From Candidatus Poribacteria bacterium (GTDB lineage Bacteria > Poribacteria > WGA-4E > WGA-3G), in the NCBI GenBank assembly GCA_009841255.1, contig VXMD01000073.1, forward strand, positions 27,291-91,290: a stretch of DNA of 64,000 bases, read 5' to 3'. Numbering within the stretch: the first letter of the stretch is position 1; each line of letters opens with the position of its first letter. The position numbers and the translations under genes were made by a program. Positions 52,537 to 61,422 of this stretch are shown here, piece by piece. The notes under the pieces are model-generated. The model ran no database searches and was not told where the DNA came from. It was given only the letters and a program-made list of their open reading frames with translations.

Positions 52537-53313
52537 ATGGAGCCTACACTATCCATCGTGATTCCGATTTACAACGAGGTTGCAAGCCTCAAAGAACTGC
52601 TGCAACAGGTCGTTAACGTTGAAATCGGTATGAAAAAAGAACTAATTCTCGTTGATGATTTTTCAACAGATGGCACACGCGATATTTTAAAGGAAATTGA
52701 AGCCATTCAAGAAAATTCAGACGAGATACGTCAGTACATCTCAACACCCCAGATGCCTCCAGTAGCAGTCAACCCTCAGCAGTCCGCTGAGATTTCCGCA
52801 AAAGTCTTTTATCACGATGTGAATAAGGGAAAAGGCGCAACACTTCGTACCGGATTCCAGCACATCACGGGTGAAATTACCCTCATTCAAGACGCTGACT
52901 TAGAATATGACCCAGAAGATTATCCTAAATTGCTTCAACCTATCCTAACCGGAGACGCCGATGTTGTATACGGCTCTCGGTTTATGGAGGGACGGCAAAC
53001 CGGGTTATTACGAAGCTACCTCGCAAATCAATTTTTGACGACCCTTGCCAACATCGTCAATGGCACAAGGCTTACCGACATGGAGACCTGCTATAAGGTG
53101 ATCCGGACCTCAATTCTAAAGGAGATTTCGCTTCACTCCGATAGATTCGGTTTTGAGCCCGAAATTACGGCGAAACTCGCCAAACGAAAGTGCAAAATCG
53201 TCGAAGTGCCTATCTCCTACCGCGGCAGAGACTATCACGAAGGGAAGACAGTGAGCTGGAAAGATGGCGTCGCCGCAATTTTTCACATTCTCCGTTTCCG
53301 GTTTTTTTCGTAA
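52537..53313 (+). CDS. GT2-family glycosyltransferase (polyprenyl-phosphate type)
   Basis: A 258-residue GT-A enzyme like dolichyl-phosphate mannose synthases: LSIVIPIYNEVASLKELL, LVDDFSTDGTRDIL, NKGKGATLRTGFQ, the DxD equivalent IQDADLEYDPEDYP, and ETCYKVIR. An insertion of about 30 residues (about 67-97, polar, with TPQMPPVAVNPQQ) follows the second strand. It loads a sugar onto a lipid carrier. No C-terminal membrane domain. Confidence 0.9.
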   Translation: MEPTLSIVIPIYNEVASLKELLQQVVNVEIGMKKELILVDDFSTDGTRDILKEIEAIQENSDEIRQYISTPQMPPVAVNPQQSAEISAKVFYHDVNKGKGATLRTGFQHITGEITLIQDADLEYDPEDYPKLLQPILTGDADVVYGSRFMEGRQTGLLRSYLANQFLTTLANIVNGTRLTDMETCYKVIRTSILKEISLHSDRFGFEPEITAKLAKRKCKIVEVPISYRGRDYHEGKTVSWKDGVAAIFHILRFRFFS

Positions 53314-53430
53314 AAGGATAGTTATCAGTCGTCAGTTAAAGAGGTTACTTGTGGCAGTTCCTTTTACTGTCCCTGCCACAGGAACCGTTCCTGAAAACTG
53401 TTAACTGTTAACTTATGACCCGTATAAAAT

Positions 53431-55272
53431 ATGTCTAACTTGCGAGATTTGCTCAAAGAGGTAGATGCTATTCTCAATTCGGAAACCGATGTGTCAGAGT
53501 TTCCGACACACGATTGCGGATCGCCAACAGATTCTCTTTTAGAAGCACTGGATACCTACTTCGGTTACACTTCTTTCCGTAAAGGGCAACGCGAGATCGT
53601 TGAGGCAATCTTAGAGGGCGAAAACGTATTTGCTGTGTTTCCAACGGGACACGGAAAGTCGTTGTGTTATCAACTCCCTGCCTTGATACTCGATGGCGTA
53701 ACGATTGTGATTTCACCGCTCATTTCACTGATGAAGGACCAAGTTGATGCCTTGCGCACACAAGGGATTGCTTCGGTCGCGCTTATAAACAGTACACAGA
53801 CATGGGAAGAATACCAGAACGAATTGGCGCGCCTGAGACGCAACGAAGTCAAACTCCTCTATATCTCACCCGAACGTCTCCGGAGCCGACGGTTCTTGGA
53901 CATTTTGAATGCGTTCCCTATCTCACTGTTCGTCATTGATGAGGCGCACTGTATCTCGCAATGGGGACGCGATTTTCGACCTGCCTATCTGTCGCTTAAA
54001 GATACGCTTGATATCCTCCAACCGCGTGTCATCGCACTTTTCACGGCAACCGCACCCCCAGAGATTCAAACAGACATCCTCAATGTGCTAAATATACCAA
54101 CACCGCGCACGCTCACGCAGGGGATCGAGCGTCCCAATTTGAAATTGGTCGTCCAACAGCATGAAGATGACGATGAAAAGTATCAACGACTCGAAAGGTT
54201 TCTCACCGATCAGGATCCAAATCTGCTACCCGTGTGTCTGGGAAATTTGAAGACCTCACCGAAAAACGGGATTATCTACGCAGGACGGCGGCGAGAGACC
54301 GAGGAGATTGCGGACTATCTTCAAAGGCGCGGATTCCGAGCAGATTTCTATCACGCTGGCCTTGAACCGCACGAGCGCACACGCGTGCAAGAAGCCTTTT
54401 TCGACAACAGTGAAAACGGCTTGGATATCGTTGTTGCCACAAACGCCTTCGGTATGGGGATTGACAAACCCGATATCCGATACATCGTGCATTGGACCCT
54501 TACGGGCACCCTTGAAGAATACTGTCAAGAATTCGGAAGGGCAGGTAGAGACGGAGCGGATGCGCTATGTATCCTGCTTTTTTGTAACGATGATCGTAAG
54601 TTACACGAGTGGTTTATAAAAGAGAGCACACCGGATAAGCAATTTTTGCTTAAGCTCTTAAAGGTCGTCGAAAATTTCAAGGGAAGCGATAGATACCGCA
54701 CAATTTCTAACGATGAGCTGGAGTGGATGAGTAGTGCTAAAGGGACAAAAATCCATGTCAGCCTCAGTTATCTTGAAAAACTCGGGTTTTTGAAGCGGTG
54801 GTATAACGTGCCGTCTCAACTTTCTGTGAGATTTCGCGGATCTTGGATTGAAAAAGGAGAACCAACGGAGGTGACCCAGCGTGAATTACTCCGCCAATTG
54901 CGGGGTGGAAAATTAAAGACGATTTTAGAACTCTGTGAAGCCGTTGAACAAAACCCGAGGGTGATCATGGAAGACCTCGCCGAGTTGCAAAGCGATGGTT
55001 ATATTCAGTACTGGGGACAGGAAGACTTACTTCTCATTGAACTGCGTGAGGACAGTCAAATGCTCAGCACATTAACGGATGAGCAGATTGAGGTAGGCGA
55101 TTACGTCCGCCGCAAACAGCGTCAACTCGATCAAATGGTCGTTTATGCGTTAGAGACTACCTGCCGAATGCGCGTGATTCGAGACTATTTTGGTGAAACT
55201 GTTGACGAAAGTTACCGGTGCGGGACCTGCGATTTGTGTGGAGATAGTCGCCAGTTAACAGTTAATAGTTAA
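53431..55272 (+). CDS. recQ: ATP-dependent DNA helicase RecQ
   Basis: A 613-residue RecQ helicase: FGYTSFRKGQREIV, Walker A PTGHGKS (71-77), DEAHCISQWGRDFRPAY (about 170), ATNAFGMGIDKPDIRYIVHW and QEFGRAGRDG; the zinc-binding region C.MRVI..YF...CGTCDLC is at the C-terminus. It unwinds DNA in recombination and fork repair. Two conserved positions are altered: GHGKS for GGGKS, and WGRDFRP for WGHDFRP. There is no HRDC domain. A 45-residue N-terminal extension precedes the helicase core. The last codons read SRQLTVNS from a CAGTTAACAG repeat. Confidence 0.93.
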   Translation: MSNLRDLLKEVDAILNSETDVSEFPTHDCGSPTDSLLEALDTYFGYTSFRKGQREIVEAILEGENVFAVFPTGHGKSLCYQLPALILDGVTIVISPLISLMKDQVDALRTQGIASVALINSTQTWEEYQNELARLRRNEVKLLYISPERLRSRRFLDILNAFPISLFVIDEAHCISQWGRDFRPAYLSLKDTLDILQPRVIALFTATAPPEIQTDILNVLNIPTPRTLTQGIERPNLKLVVQQHEDDDEKYQRLERFLTDQDPNLLPVCLGNLKTSPKNGIIYAGRRRETEEIADYLQRRGFRADFYHAGLEPHERTRVQEAFFDNSENGLDIVVATNAFGMGIDKPDIRYIVHWTLTGTLEEYCQEFGRAGRDGADALCILLFCNDDRKLHEWFIKESTPDKQFLLKLLKVVENFKGSDRYRTISNDELEWMSSAKGTKIHVSLSYLEKLGFLKRWYNVPSQLSVRFRGSWIEKGEPTEVTQRELLRQLRGGKLKTILELCEAVEQNPRVIMEDLAELQSDGYIQYWGQEDLLLIELREDSQMLSTLTDEQIEVGDYVRRKQRQLDQMVVYALETTCRMRVIRDYFGETVDESYRCGTCDLCGDSRQLTVNS

Positions 55273-55312
55273 GAGCAGGTTTGATTGGACAGGATCCCTC
55301 TTTAACTGACAA

Positions 55313-56596
55313 CTAATTTTCCGTGCGGAGTGCTTCAATCGGTGAAAGTTGTGCTGCGAGTATTGCTGGATAAACCCCGAAAGTGATCCCCATGACAATT
55401 GAGAAGATGACGGAAGTCAATATCCACGGTCCAGAGAGGACAACGGGCCATTCCGGCACAACCTGTACAATGCGGACAGCGAGCTGTGCCATACCCTGCG
55501 CCGCCAGCCAACCACCCATGATGCCGAGCACCGCGCCACATAGACACAAACAGATTGATTCCGTCAAGAACTGATAGAAAATGTGCCTTCGTTTCGCCCC
55601 GACCGATTTCCGCAAGCCGATCTCCCGCGTCTTCTCACCCACAGAGACGAGGCATATATTCATGATACCGATGCCACTGACAAAGAGTGAAAAGCCGGCG
55701 ATACTCCCTAACGTAATTTTTATCACCCTTTCAATGTGTTCAAGCCGCCTAGCTGTCCATTTTGCTATCCAATATCCGATAAAGTCATCTTTTCCGCGGT
55801 GTCTTTTACGGAGAATCTGCTTGACTGAATCAATGATGCTTTCAATCTCCGTACCTTTTTCAAAAAAGACGACCATGTCTTCAAGATAACGGGTGCCTGT
55901 GATGCGTTGCTGGTACGTCGTTAGCGGCACACATAAGGCATCATCTAAAGAATACCACCCGAAACTGAGGCTACGTCCCTTTGTTTTCATCACCCCGACA
56001 ACCCGTAATCTCACCATCGCTCCCCGCCAATGATACCGAACCTTTACCTCCTGTCCAATTGGGGACGCTTCTCCAAAGAGTTCAGTAGCGGTATCAGCAC
56101 CGAGAACACACACCTGTTTTGCGTTTTCGATATCGCCCTCCGAAAGGAACCTTCCAGTCTGTAACTCCCATTTCATACCGTGTGCGTAGTCGGCGGTAAC
56201 ACCTTCCAGAAGCGGTCTGGCTTGGTTCCCATTTCGGCTGGTAACGAAGGTTTCGTAGCCTTCGTGTTTGGGCAGGACATAGAGAACATTGGGGCATTCT
56301 GCCTCAATCGCAAGTGCGTCTTCAAGAGTATACCGTTCAGTGGTGCGTCGAACCAACCGTCGGCGTTTCCAGATAGAGGTCCGTGTCCAGAATTGGACTT
56401 GGTTTGCGCCGCCGAGCGTCTCTATGTCTTGGGCGACAATCAGTTTCGCACCGTCCCCGATGGCGATCATGCACAGCACACTGGCAATCCCGATGAAGAT
56501 CCCGAGAATGGACAGACCAGCGCGGAGTTTATTTTGGACAAGATGCGCAATACCTGCGGCGATAGCGTTACGAAATTTCATTGTTACAGTTTTCAC
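55313..56596 (-). CDS. MacB-type ABC transporter permease
   Basis: A 427-residue MacB_PCD/FtsX permease: an N-terminal membrane helix (about 25-45; LRAGLSILGIFIGIASVLCM), a large periplasmic domain (about 50-290), and three C-terminal helices with the typical EKTREIGLRKSVGAKRRHIFYQFLTES. Such proteins act as mechanotransmission exporters with a separate ATPase and often a membrane-fusion protein; neither is adjacent, so the partners are elsewhere. A second start at MKFRN (5 codons in) is possible. Confidence 0.9.
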   Translation of the reverse strand: MKTVTMKFRNAIAAGIAHLVQNKLRAGLSILGIFIGIASVLCMIAIGDGAKLIVAQDIETLGGANQVQFWTRTSIWKRRRLVRRTTERYTLEDALAIEAECPNVLYVLPKHEGYETFVTSRNGNQARPLLEGVTADYAHGMKWELQTGRFLSEGDIENAKQVCVLGADTATELFGEASPIGQEVKVRYHWRGAMVRLRVVGVMKTKGRSLSFGWYSLDDALCVPLTTYQQRITGTRYLEDMVVFFEKGTEIESIIDSVKQILRKRHRGKDDFIGYWIAKWTARRLEHIERVIKITLGSIAGFSLFVSGIGIMNICLVSVGEKTREIGLRKSVGAKRRHIFYQFLTESICLCLCGAVLGIMGGWLAAQGMAQLAVRIVQVVPEWPVVLSGPWILTSVIFSIVMGITFGVYPAILAAQLSPIEALRTEN

Positions 56597-57096
56597 TTAT
56601 ACAGACTTTTGGATGCACTCTTAACGGATTCAAAAAGTTTCACCCAAGTGCTGATTTAAAGCATCACAGGTGTTTATCGCGAATTTTGAGGGTATCGTTA
56701 CTACAGACGAGTTCCAAAATAGTTGCACTTTTTTCAACTTATATAAACCCTGTTTTTACTTGCCAATTCATTTTTCTACTTAGTGCGTTTTGCGTCGGTT
56801 GATCTTATAGTAAAGTCCATAATTACGTGAACACTTTTATTATAGCGTAGACTGTTCGTCTGCGTGCTAAAGAGGCACAAACTAACAGTTTATGCTACAT
56901 CCGTCAACTTATTTTTCCACTTTACTATAAAGTCCATAAGATGCCTCAATCAGTCGTGTCTATCCGACAAATGTCTATATTTTTTCAGGCATCACTATGG
57001 TTATAAAGAGGGGGATTTTCAGCAAAAAGGCTTAAAAAACTTTCTGTGATATGTGAAACAGGAGAAAATGGGTGACAGGTAAGTTCAGATTTCAGA
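56597..57096. other. Intergenic region carrying a MITE-like element
   Basis: A 500-bp gap between two minus-strand genes. It holds MITE-like copy 2 (56805-56930). A minor echo, AAAGTCCATAAG, directly follows the element. Otherwise AT-rich sequence without recognisable genes or tRNAs. Confidence 0.5.
56805..56930. mobile_element. MITE-like element, copy 2 (126 bp), perfect 12-bp inverted ends
   Basis: Ends are TTATAGTAAAGT and ACTTTACTATAA, exact reverse complements. The interior matches 26560-26683 almost base for base. No coding potential. The size, perfect inverted ends and scattered copies fit a non-autonomous transposable element; the transposase is not in the window. Confidence 0.72.
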
Positions 57097-58431
57097 TCAA
57101 TCTACGGCATCAATAGGAGTGAGGTTGCTAAGTGCCTCCGCATAGACCTGTCGGAGCGGGACGTTATTCTGTTCCGCGAGCCGTTTGCAGTCCTCATATT
57201 CCGGAACGGTCTTGAGAAGGGTGCCGTTGAGATACCCACGTTTCGCTTGAATTGTCCCCCACTGCGTCTCGACGTGGATGAAGTCGCGCCGGAGTTTGAC
57301 CCGATCGGCGGAAGAGAGTCTGACACCAAAGGTCGTGGTTTCGGTGAGGAGGAGTTCGATGAGTGTGTCGCGGTGCGCAGTCGGACAAAGGACAGTTATC
57401 TGTGTAGCGGGTCTGTTCTTTTTCATGAAAATCGGCGTAAGAAAGACATCAAGCGCGCCGTGTTCAAAGAGTTGAGAGGTGACATATCCCGTAATCTCTG
57501 GGGACATATCGTCTACATTGGTCTCAATGATATCCACGCTGTCAGTTTCGGCATGAGGGTGGGTTGTTTGCAAACCGGCACTTGAGATTTTTTCGCCGAG
57601 ACAGAGTCGGAGGAGATTTGGTCGTTGTTCGAGATCGCGGGTGCCGGCACCATATCCGACGCGCTCCAACCGCATTTCGGGCATGACCCCGAATTCCTGC
57701 GATAACGTCGTAATGAGTGCCGCGCCAGTCGGCGTTACCAGTTCCTTCGGTATATCGGTTTGATGAACCGGAACACCCTTTAAGAGTTCCATTGTACCAG
57801 GGACAGGAACAGGCATAAGTCCGTGGGCGCATCGGACAAAACCCCTACCGAGAGAGAGAGGTGACGCATAAACCGCATCAACATCCAGATGCGTCAAGCC
57901 GATGACAGAACCTACGATGTCCACAATTGAATCGATCCCACTCACCTCGTGGAGATGAACGTCGGCTTTGTTCATATTGTGAACCTTCGCCTCTGCTTCA
58001 GCGAGCCGGTCGAAGACGCGTTTGGCGGTATCCCGAACTTCTGGATCTAAATCGCTATCGTCAAGCAATTTGAAAATATCGGAGAGGTGCCGCGTCGGTC
58101 CATGATCGTGGTGATGTCCATGATCATGGTCGTGGTCATGGTGATGCGTATGTCCGTGATCGTGATGTTCGTGATCGTGGTGATGCTCATGCTCATGCTC
58201 GTGATGTGAATCGGCGTGTGGGGTGTGTGCAGGGTGCACTTCTACAATCGCTCGGGTACCGGTAATGCCGTGTTTGGTGGCTTTTTTGAAGTGCAGACTG
58301 AATTCAGCATCAAGTTTGAGCGTAGACAATCTCTCTGTAAGCATTTCCGGTGGCACACCGACATCAACGAGGGCACCCAGCGTCATGTCGCCGCTAATGC
58401 CTGAGAAGCAATCGAAATATGCGATCTTCAC
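57097..58431 (-). CDS. larC: Nickel-pincer cofactor biosynthesis protein LarC
   Basis: A 444-residue LarC (DUF111): KIAYFDCFSGISGDMTLGALVD, HLHEVSGIDSIVDIVGSVIGL, PVPVPGTMELLKGVP..ELVTPTGAALI and ETNVDDMSPEITGYV. It inserts nickel to form the pincer nucleotide used by LarA-type enzymes. Residues about 66-115 are an extreme His/Asp/Glu tract (HHDHEHHDHGHTHHHDH), likely a nickel store. In some bacteria LarC is split by a frameshift; here it is one open frame. The LarA-like gene is at 46922-48175; larB and larE are not in the window. Confidence 0.93.
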   Translation of the reverse strand: MKIAYFDCFSGISGDMTLGALVDVGVPPEMLTERLSTLKLDAEFSLHFKKATKHGITGTRAIVEVHPAHTPHADSHHEHEHEHHHDHEHHDHGHTHHHDHDHDHGHHHDHGPTRHLSDIFKLLDDSDLDPEVRDTAKRVFDRLAEAEAKVHNMNKADVHLHEVSGIDSIVDIVGSVIGLTHLDVDAVYASPLSLGRGFVRCAHGLMPVPVPGTMELLKGVPVHQTDIPKELVTPTGAALITTLSQEFGVMPEMRLERVGYGAGTRDLEQRPNLLRLCLGEKISSAGLQTTHPHAETDSVDIIETNVDDMSPEITGYVTSQLFEHGALDVFLTPIFMKKNRPATQITVLCPTAHRDTLIELLLTETTTFGVRLSSADRVKLRRDFIHVETQWGTIQAKRGYLNGTLLKTVPEYEDCKRLAEQNNVPLRQVYAEALSNLTPIDAVD

Positions 58432-58603
58432 TATATCTACGCTCCTTTAGATTTTCGGCGGAGATCCAATTATATCCGAAACGTACAGATTGGATTGTGC
58501 GCGGGGATCGCGAGTAACTATCAACTGCCAGCAAAATGGTTGTCGATTATCAGTTAAAAGAGGGTGTAACTTCACCCAAAAACCTCTTAACCGATAACCA
58601 ATA

Positions 58604-60220
58604 TCAGAAATCTTGGAGTAAGTCTTGGAGCAGTGTTTTTGAGTCGTGGCGTTTGAGTTTAACAATCGCTTCAGCCTCTATCTGCCGGACACGTTCACGA
58701 CTAATCCGCAGTTTGTCGCCGATGTCTGCTAAGGTATACTCGGTGCCGTCCATTAAGCCGTACCGTAGAATGATTACCTGTGTTTCACGAGGATTGAGCG
58801 TTCGATTGAGAACCTCTGTGATAACTTCGATTTTGGCATAATCGAGCAGATAGTTTTCAGGCGTAATTTGGGATTGATCCGGAATCAGTTCGGAGAACGA
58901 ACCGTCAGGAGAATCCTCATTGATCGGTGCATCAAGTGGAACAGGATCCTTTGTGGCATTGAAAATTTCGGAAACTTTTTTCTCTGTCAGTTCGACTTCT
59001 TTTGCAATTTCAGTCGTAGTGGGTTCGCGTCCGAGTTGGGTTGTCAGATCCGATTGTGCCTGCTTAATGGCACGGCGCGCCTCGCCGATATAGCATGGCA
59101 CGCGAATCATCTGTCCTTGCTGATCGAGCGCCCGTTTGATGGATTGCATAATCCACCAAGTTGCGTAAGTGCTGAATCGGAATCGGAGGGTGTGGTCGAA
59201 CTTATCTACGGCTCGCATCAATCCGAGGCTGCCTTCCTGCATCAAATCAAGGAAGGTTAAGGATGTTTTACTAAAGTGATGTTGTTTGGCGATACTGGCG
59301 ACGAGACGCAGATTCGCCTCGACTATTTTTAGTTTCGTTCCATGTGTGACTTGATCTGCCGCTTCCAATTGTTCCGCCAACCACTTGACGTGTGCAAATT
59401 CTCTCCGGACGTCTTCAAGTACAAATCGAAGTGTGTGTGGCTTGCAGGTCGTCGTCCGCTCCACTAACATATCGGTCGGTAGTTCCTCCAAGAGCATTTC
59501 AATTTCATGCCGGATCACGTCAAATTCCTGTTCTTTGTCAAAACACGCCGTTGTGATATGAGAGAGTTCAGGAATCGGATGCGCTTCTGTCAAGGTAGCG
59601 GTCGTTTGCCGTTGCTGTGCTTGCGCCGCTTTTTTGTTGAAAGTATTGATGGCGCTGCGAATCGCTTTGCGAGCGTATGTCCGAAATTCCGTACCCCGTT
59701 TTGTGCCACTGTCGTCAATAGCTTTCAAGAGTCCGAGGCTTCCCACCTGCATTAATTCAGGCGAAGCAGTGCGGTCAACATACTTTTGTAGGAGATATAA
59801 GTTTTCTTCAAAGATTTTCCAGCGTGTCTGTTCTAACAAATTCGCCTTTGCTTCTAACTTTTCCAATAGGACGTCCAGCGCTTGGATCTCGGCGCGGACC
59901 TGGTCTATAATTAATCCGTGTTCTGATTGCGGGGGTTCTAATTTCTCGTTTCTGTTTGAAATATCGTTCTTAGTGACGCTCAGCGCGGCCATCATCCAAT
60001 CCGGGAGTTGGTTTAGCAGGTTCGTAAACGCCTGGAAACCTTCCCGATATTTTTCAAAGAGTGCTGTTTCTTGCTCAGGTTCCAACAGAGGGGTTTTCGC
60101 AATCTTTTGTAGATACGCAAAGGTCTCATCCCTTGGCGATTCTGTGGAGTTCTCTTCCCTCTCCTCATCCTCTGCAAAGAGTTCAGATTCTATCGGGTAT
60201 GCTGGGTAATAGTCTCTCAT
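58604..60220 (-). CDS. Sigma-70-family sigma factor with a duplicated region 2
   Basis: A 538-residue primary-type sigma factor. Region 1.2 is at about 31-61 (DETFAYLQKIAKTPLLEPEQE). A full region 2 is at about 297-371 (LKIVEANLRLVASIAK, LDLMQEGSLGLMRAVDKF, RFSTYATWWIMQSIKRAL), region 3 at about 385-425, and region 4 at about 468-528 (LNPRETQVIILRYGL, SRERVRQIEAEA). Unusually, residues about 134-203 (WKIFEENLYLLQKYVD, MQVGSLGLLKAIDD, EFRTYARKAIRSAINTF) resemble a second, degenerate region 2. The ATG has GGGAGGTTGA upstream. Housekeeping or alternative role is undecided. Confidence 0.88.
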   Translation of the reverse strand: MRDYYPAYPIESELFAEDEEREENSTESPRDETFAYLQKIAKTPLLEPEQETALFEKYREGFQAFTNLLNQLPDWMMAALSVTKNDISNRNEKLEPPQSEHGLIIDQVRAEIQALDVLLEKLEAKANLLEQTRWKIFEENLYLLQKYVDRTASPELMQVGSLGLLKAIDDSGTKRGTEFRTYARKAIRSAINTFNKKAAQAQQRQTTATLTEAHPIPELSHITTACFDKEQEFDVIRHEIEMLLEELPTDMLVERTTTCKPHTLRFVLEDVRREFAHVKWLAEQLEAADQVTHGTKLKIVEANLRLVASIAKQHHFSKTSLTFLDLMQEGSLGLMRAVDKFDHTLRFRFSTYATWWIMQSIKRALDQQGQMIRVPCYIGEARRAIKQAQSDLTTQLGREPTTTEIAKEVELTEKKVSEIFNATKDPVPLDAPINEDSPDGSFSELIPDQSQITPENYLLDYAKIEVITEVLNRTLNPRETQVIILRYGLMDGTEYTLADIGDKLRISRERVRQIEAEAIVKLKRHDSKTLLQDLLQDF

Positions 60221-60246
60221 GTCTTCAACCTCCCTATAGACATGTT

Positions 60247-60259
60247 GCCCCGCTGGGGC
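60247..60259. repeat. Short hairpin GCCCC-GCT-GGGGC
   Basis: The same 5-bp stem as at 3045-3057 with a different loop, in the 5' leader region of the sigma factor gene. Part of a recurring intergenic palindrome. Confidence 0.35.
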
Positions 60260-60403
60260 TTTAGTATAAAAAAAGTTTAACTTTTAATTGCGTATATGGT
60301 ATGCTATTATGATGTATAATCTATGTGTATAACTGCTGAATAATATGATTGGCTTGCAAGCCGCCCCCTAAAACACCCTATAACGATTGGAGGCAATTAG
60401 TTA

Positions 60404-60979
60404 ATGGCTCAACTCACAGAAAATGCAATAATTAAAAAGTGTCAAGCCGGTGAATCTCTTTCTGGTGAAAATCTTGCAAACTTAGATTTAGCGAATCAAC
60501 CGCTCAAAGGTGTTGATTTGTCGGAAGCGGATTTGAGCGGTACCGATCTGCGGAACGCGGATTTAACGGAGGCGAATCTGAACGATGCGAATCTCACGGG
60601 TGCGAACCTTTCCGGCGCCATTTTACAGCGGACGTATCTCGTCGGCTCCAATTTAACGGATACCAACCTCGAGGAAGCGAATCTATGCGGGGCGTTCCTC
60701 AGCGGAAGCCTGCTCTGTGGCACTAACTTTCGGCGTGCTGATCTGCGTCGTGCGACCCTCGGTTGTCCAAGATGCGAGGTGCCGGGACCTTTCGGCTCAC
60801 TCACGAGTTTCGAGAACGCGAATCTCGGAGAAGCGATTTTCGGTGAAATCAAACTGATCGGTGTTGTCCTGCTCGGTGCCAATTTTAAGGATGCGTATCT
60901 ATATGAAGTCGATCTCTCTGAAGCCGTCTATCGTGAAGCCGATCTTGCAGACGCCATCACGAAAAAAGGACGAAATTAA
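60404..60979 (+). CDS. Pentapeptide-repeat protein
   Basis: A 191-residue protein consisting largely of pentapeptide repeats A(D/N)LxX from about 25 to 185 (ANLDLANQPLKGVDLSEADLSG, NADLTEANLNDANLTGANLSG), forming a right-handed quadrilateral beta-helix. A cysteine-bearing break (RATLGCPRCEVPGPFG, about 120-135) interrupts the helix. No signal peptide. Some such proteins mimic DNA and protect gyrase; no evidence for that role here. TGGAGG precedes the start. Confidence 0.92.
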   Translation: MAQLTENAIIKKCQAGESLSGENLANLDLANQPLKGVDLSEADLSGTDLRNADLTEANLNDANLTGANLSGAILQRTYLVGSNLTDTNLEEANLCGAFLSGSLLCGTNFRRADLRRATLGCPRCEVPGPFGSLTSFENANLGEAIFGEIKLIGVVLLGANFKDAYLYEVDLSEAVYREADLADAITKKGRN

Positions 60980-61422
60980 ACAGCGGGTCTTTTTGTTTTC
61001 GCTATAACTTCGTTCACGTAACCTCAATCTACCAGTTTTCTCTACAACTCCGGGGTTGAGACTGCAAAAATCGGCCTTGGGAGTACTTCTTTGCATCAAA
61101 CGGAATCCAAGTCCGCAACAACGACGCGGGGTTTTTGCTTGGGTATTTCTGCGGGTTTCCGCGTGTTTTTTTAATTCCAACACAGAAAACACCAATATTC
61201 AAGAAACTCATACTTCCCCACAAGGTATAATTAAAAAATTGAAGCGTACCGACCGCGCTTCTCTAATATATGTGACGTTAACAAGGGGTAAGAGGTTTAC
61301 CCAAATTGCATTTTTTTTAGAGTTTTGACAATTTATCTGTGATTTCCCATTAGCAAGTAACCTTACGCAGGCGTGCATTGCGGTTACAAGCGCCACCCCG
61401 TATATTCCTAACACGCTTTGGA
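60980..61422. other. Intergenic region with a diverged repeat-A copy
   Basis: A 443-bp gap between convergent genes. At about 61093-61237 it holds a diverged plus-strand repeat-A copy (GGGGTTTTTGCTTGGGTATTTC core, and CCACAAGGTATAATTAAAAA end) that faces no annotated start codon. ORFs in this stretch are not supported. Confidence 0.5.

Noticed and set aside
52455..52619. Leader ORF with a perfect AGGAGGT before a GTG
   Set aside because: It is out of frame with the GT2 gene, overlaps its start by about 80 bp, and the translation shows no recognisable features; kept only as a remark.
56864..57049. Small ORF inside and beyond the MITE-like element
   Set aside because: It begins within the repeat, has no RBS and no protein-like pattern.
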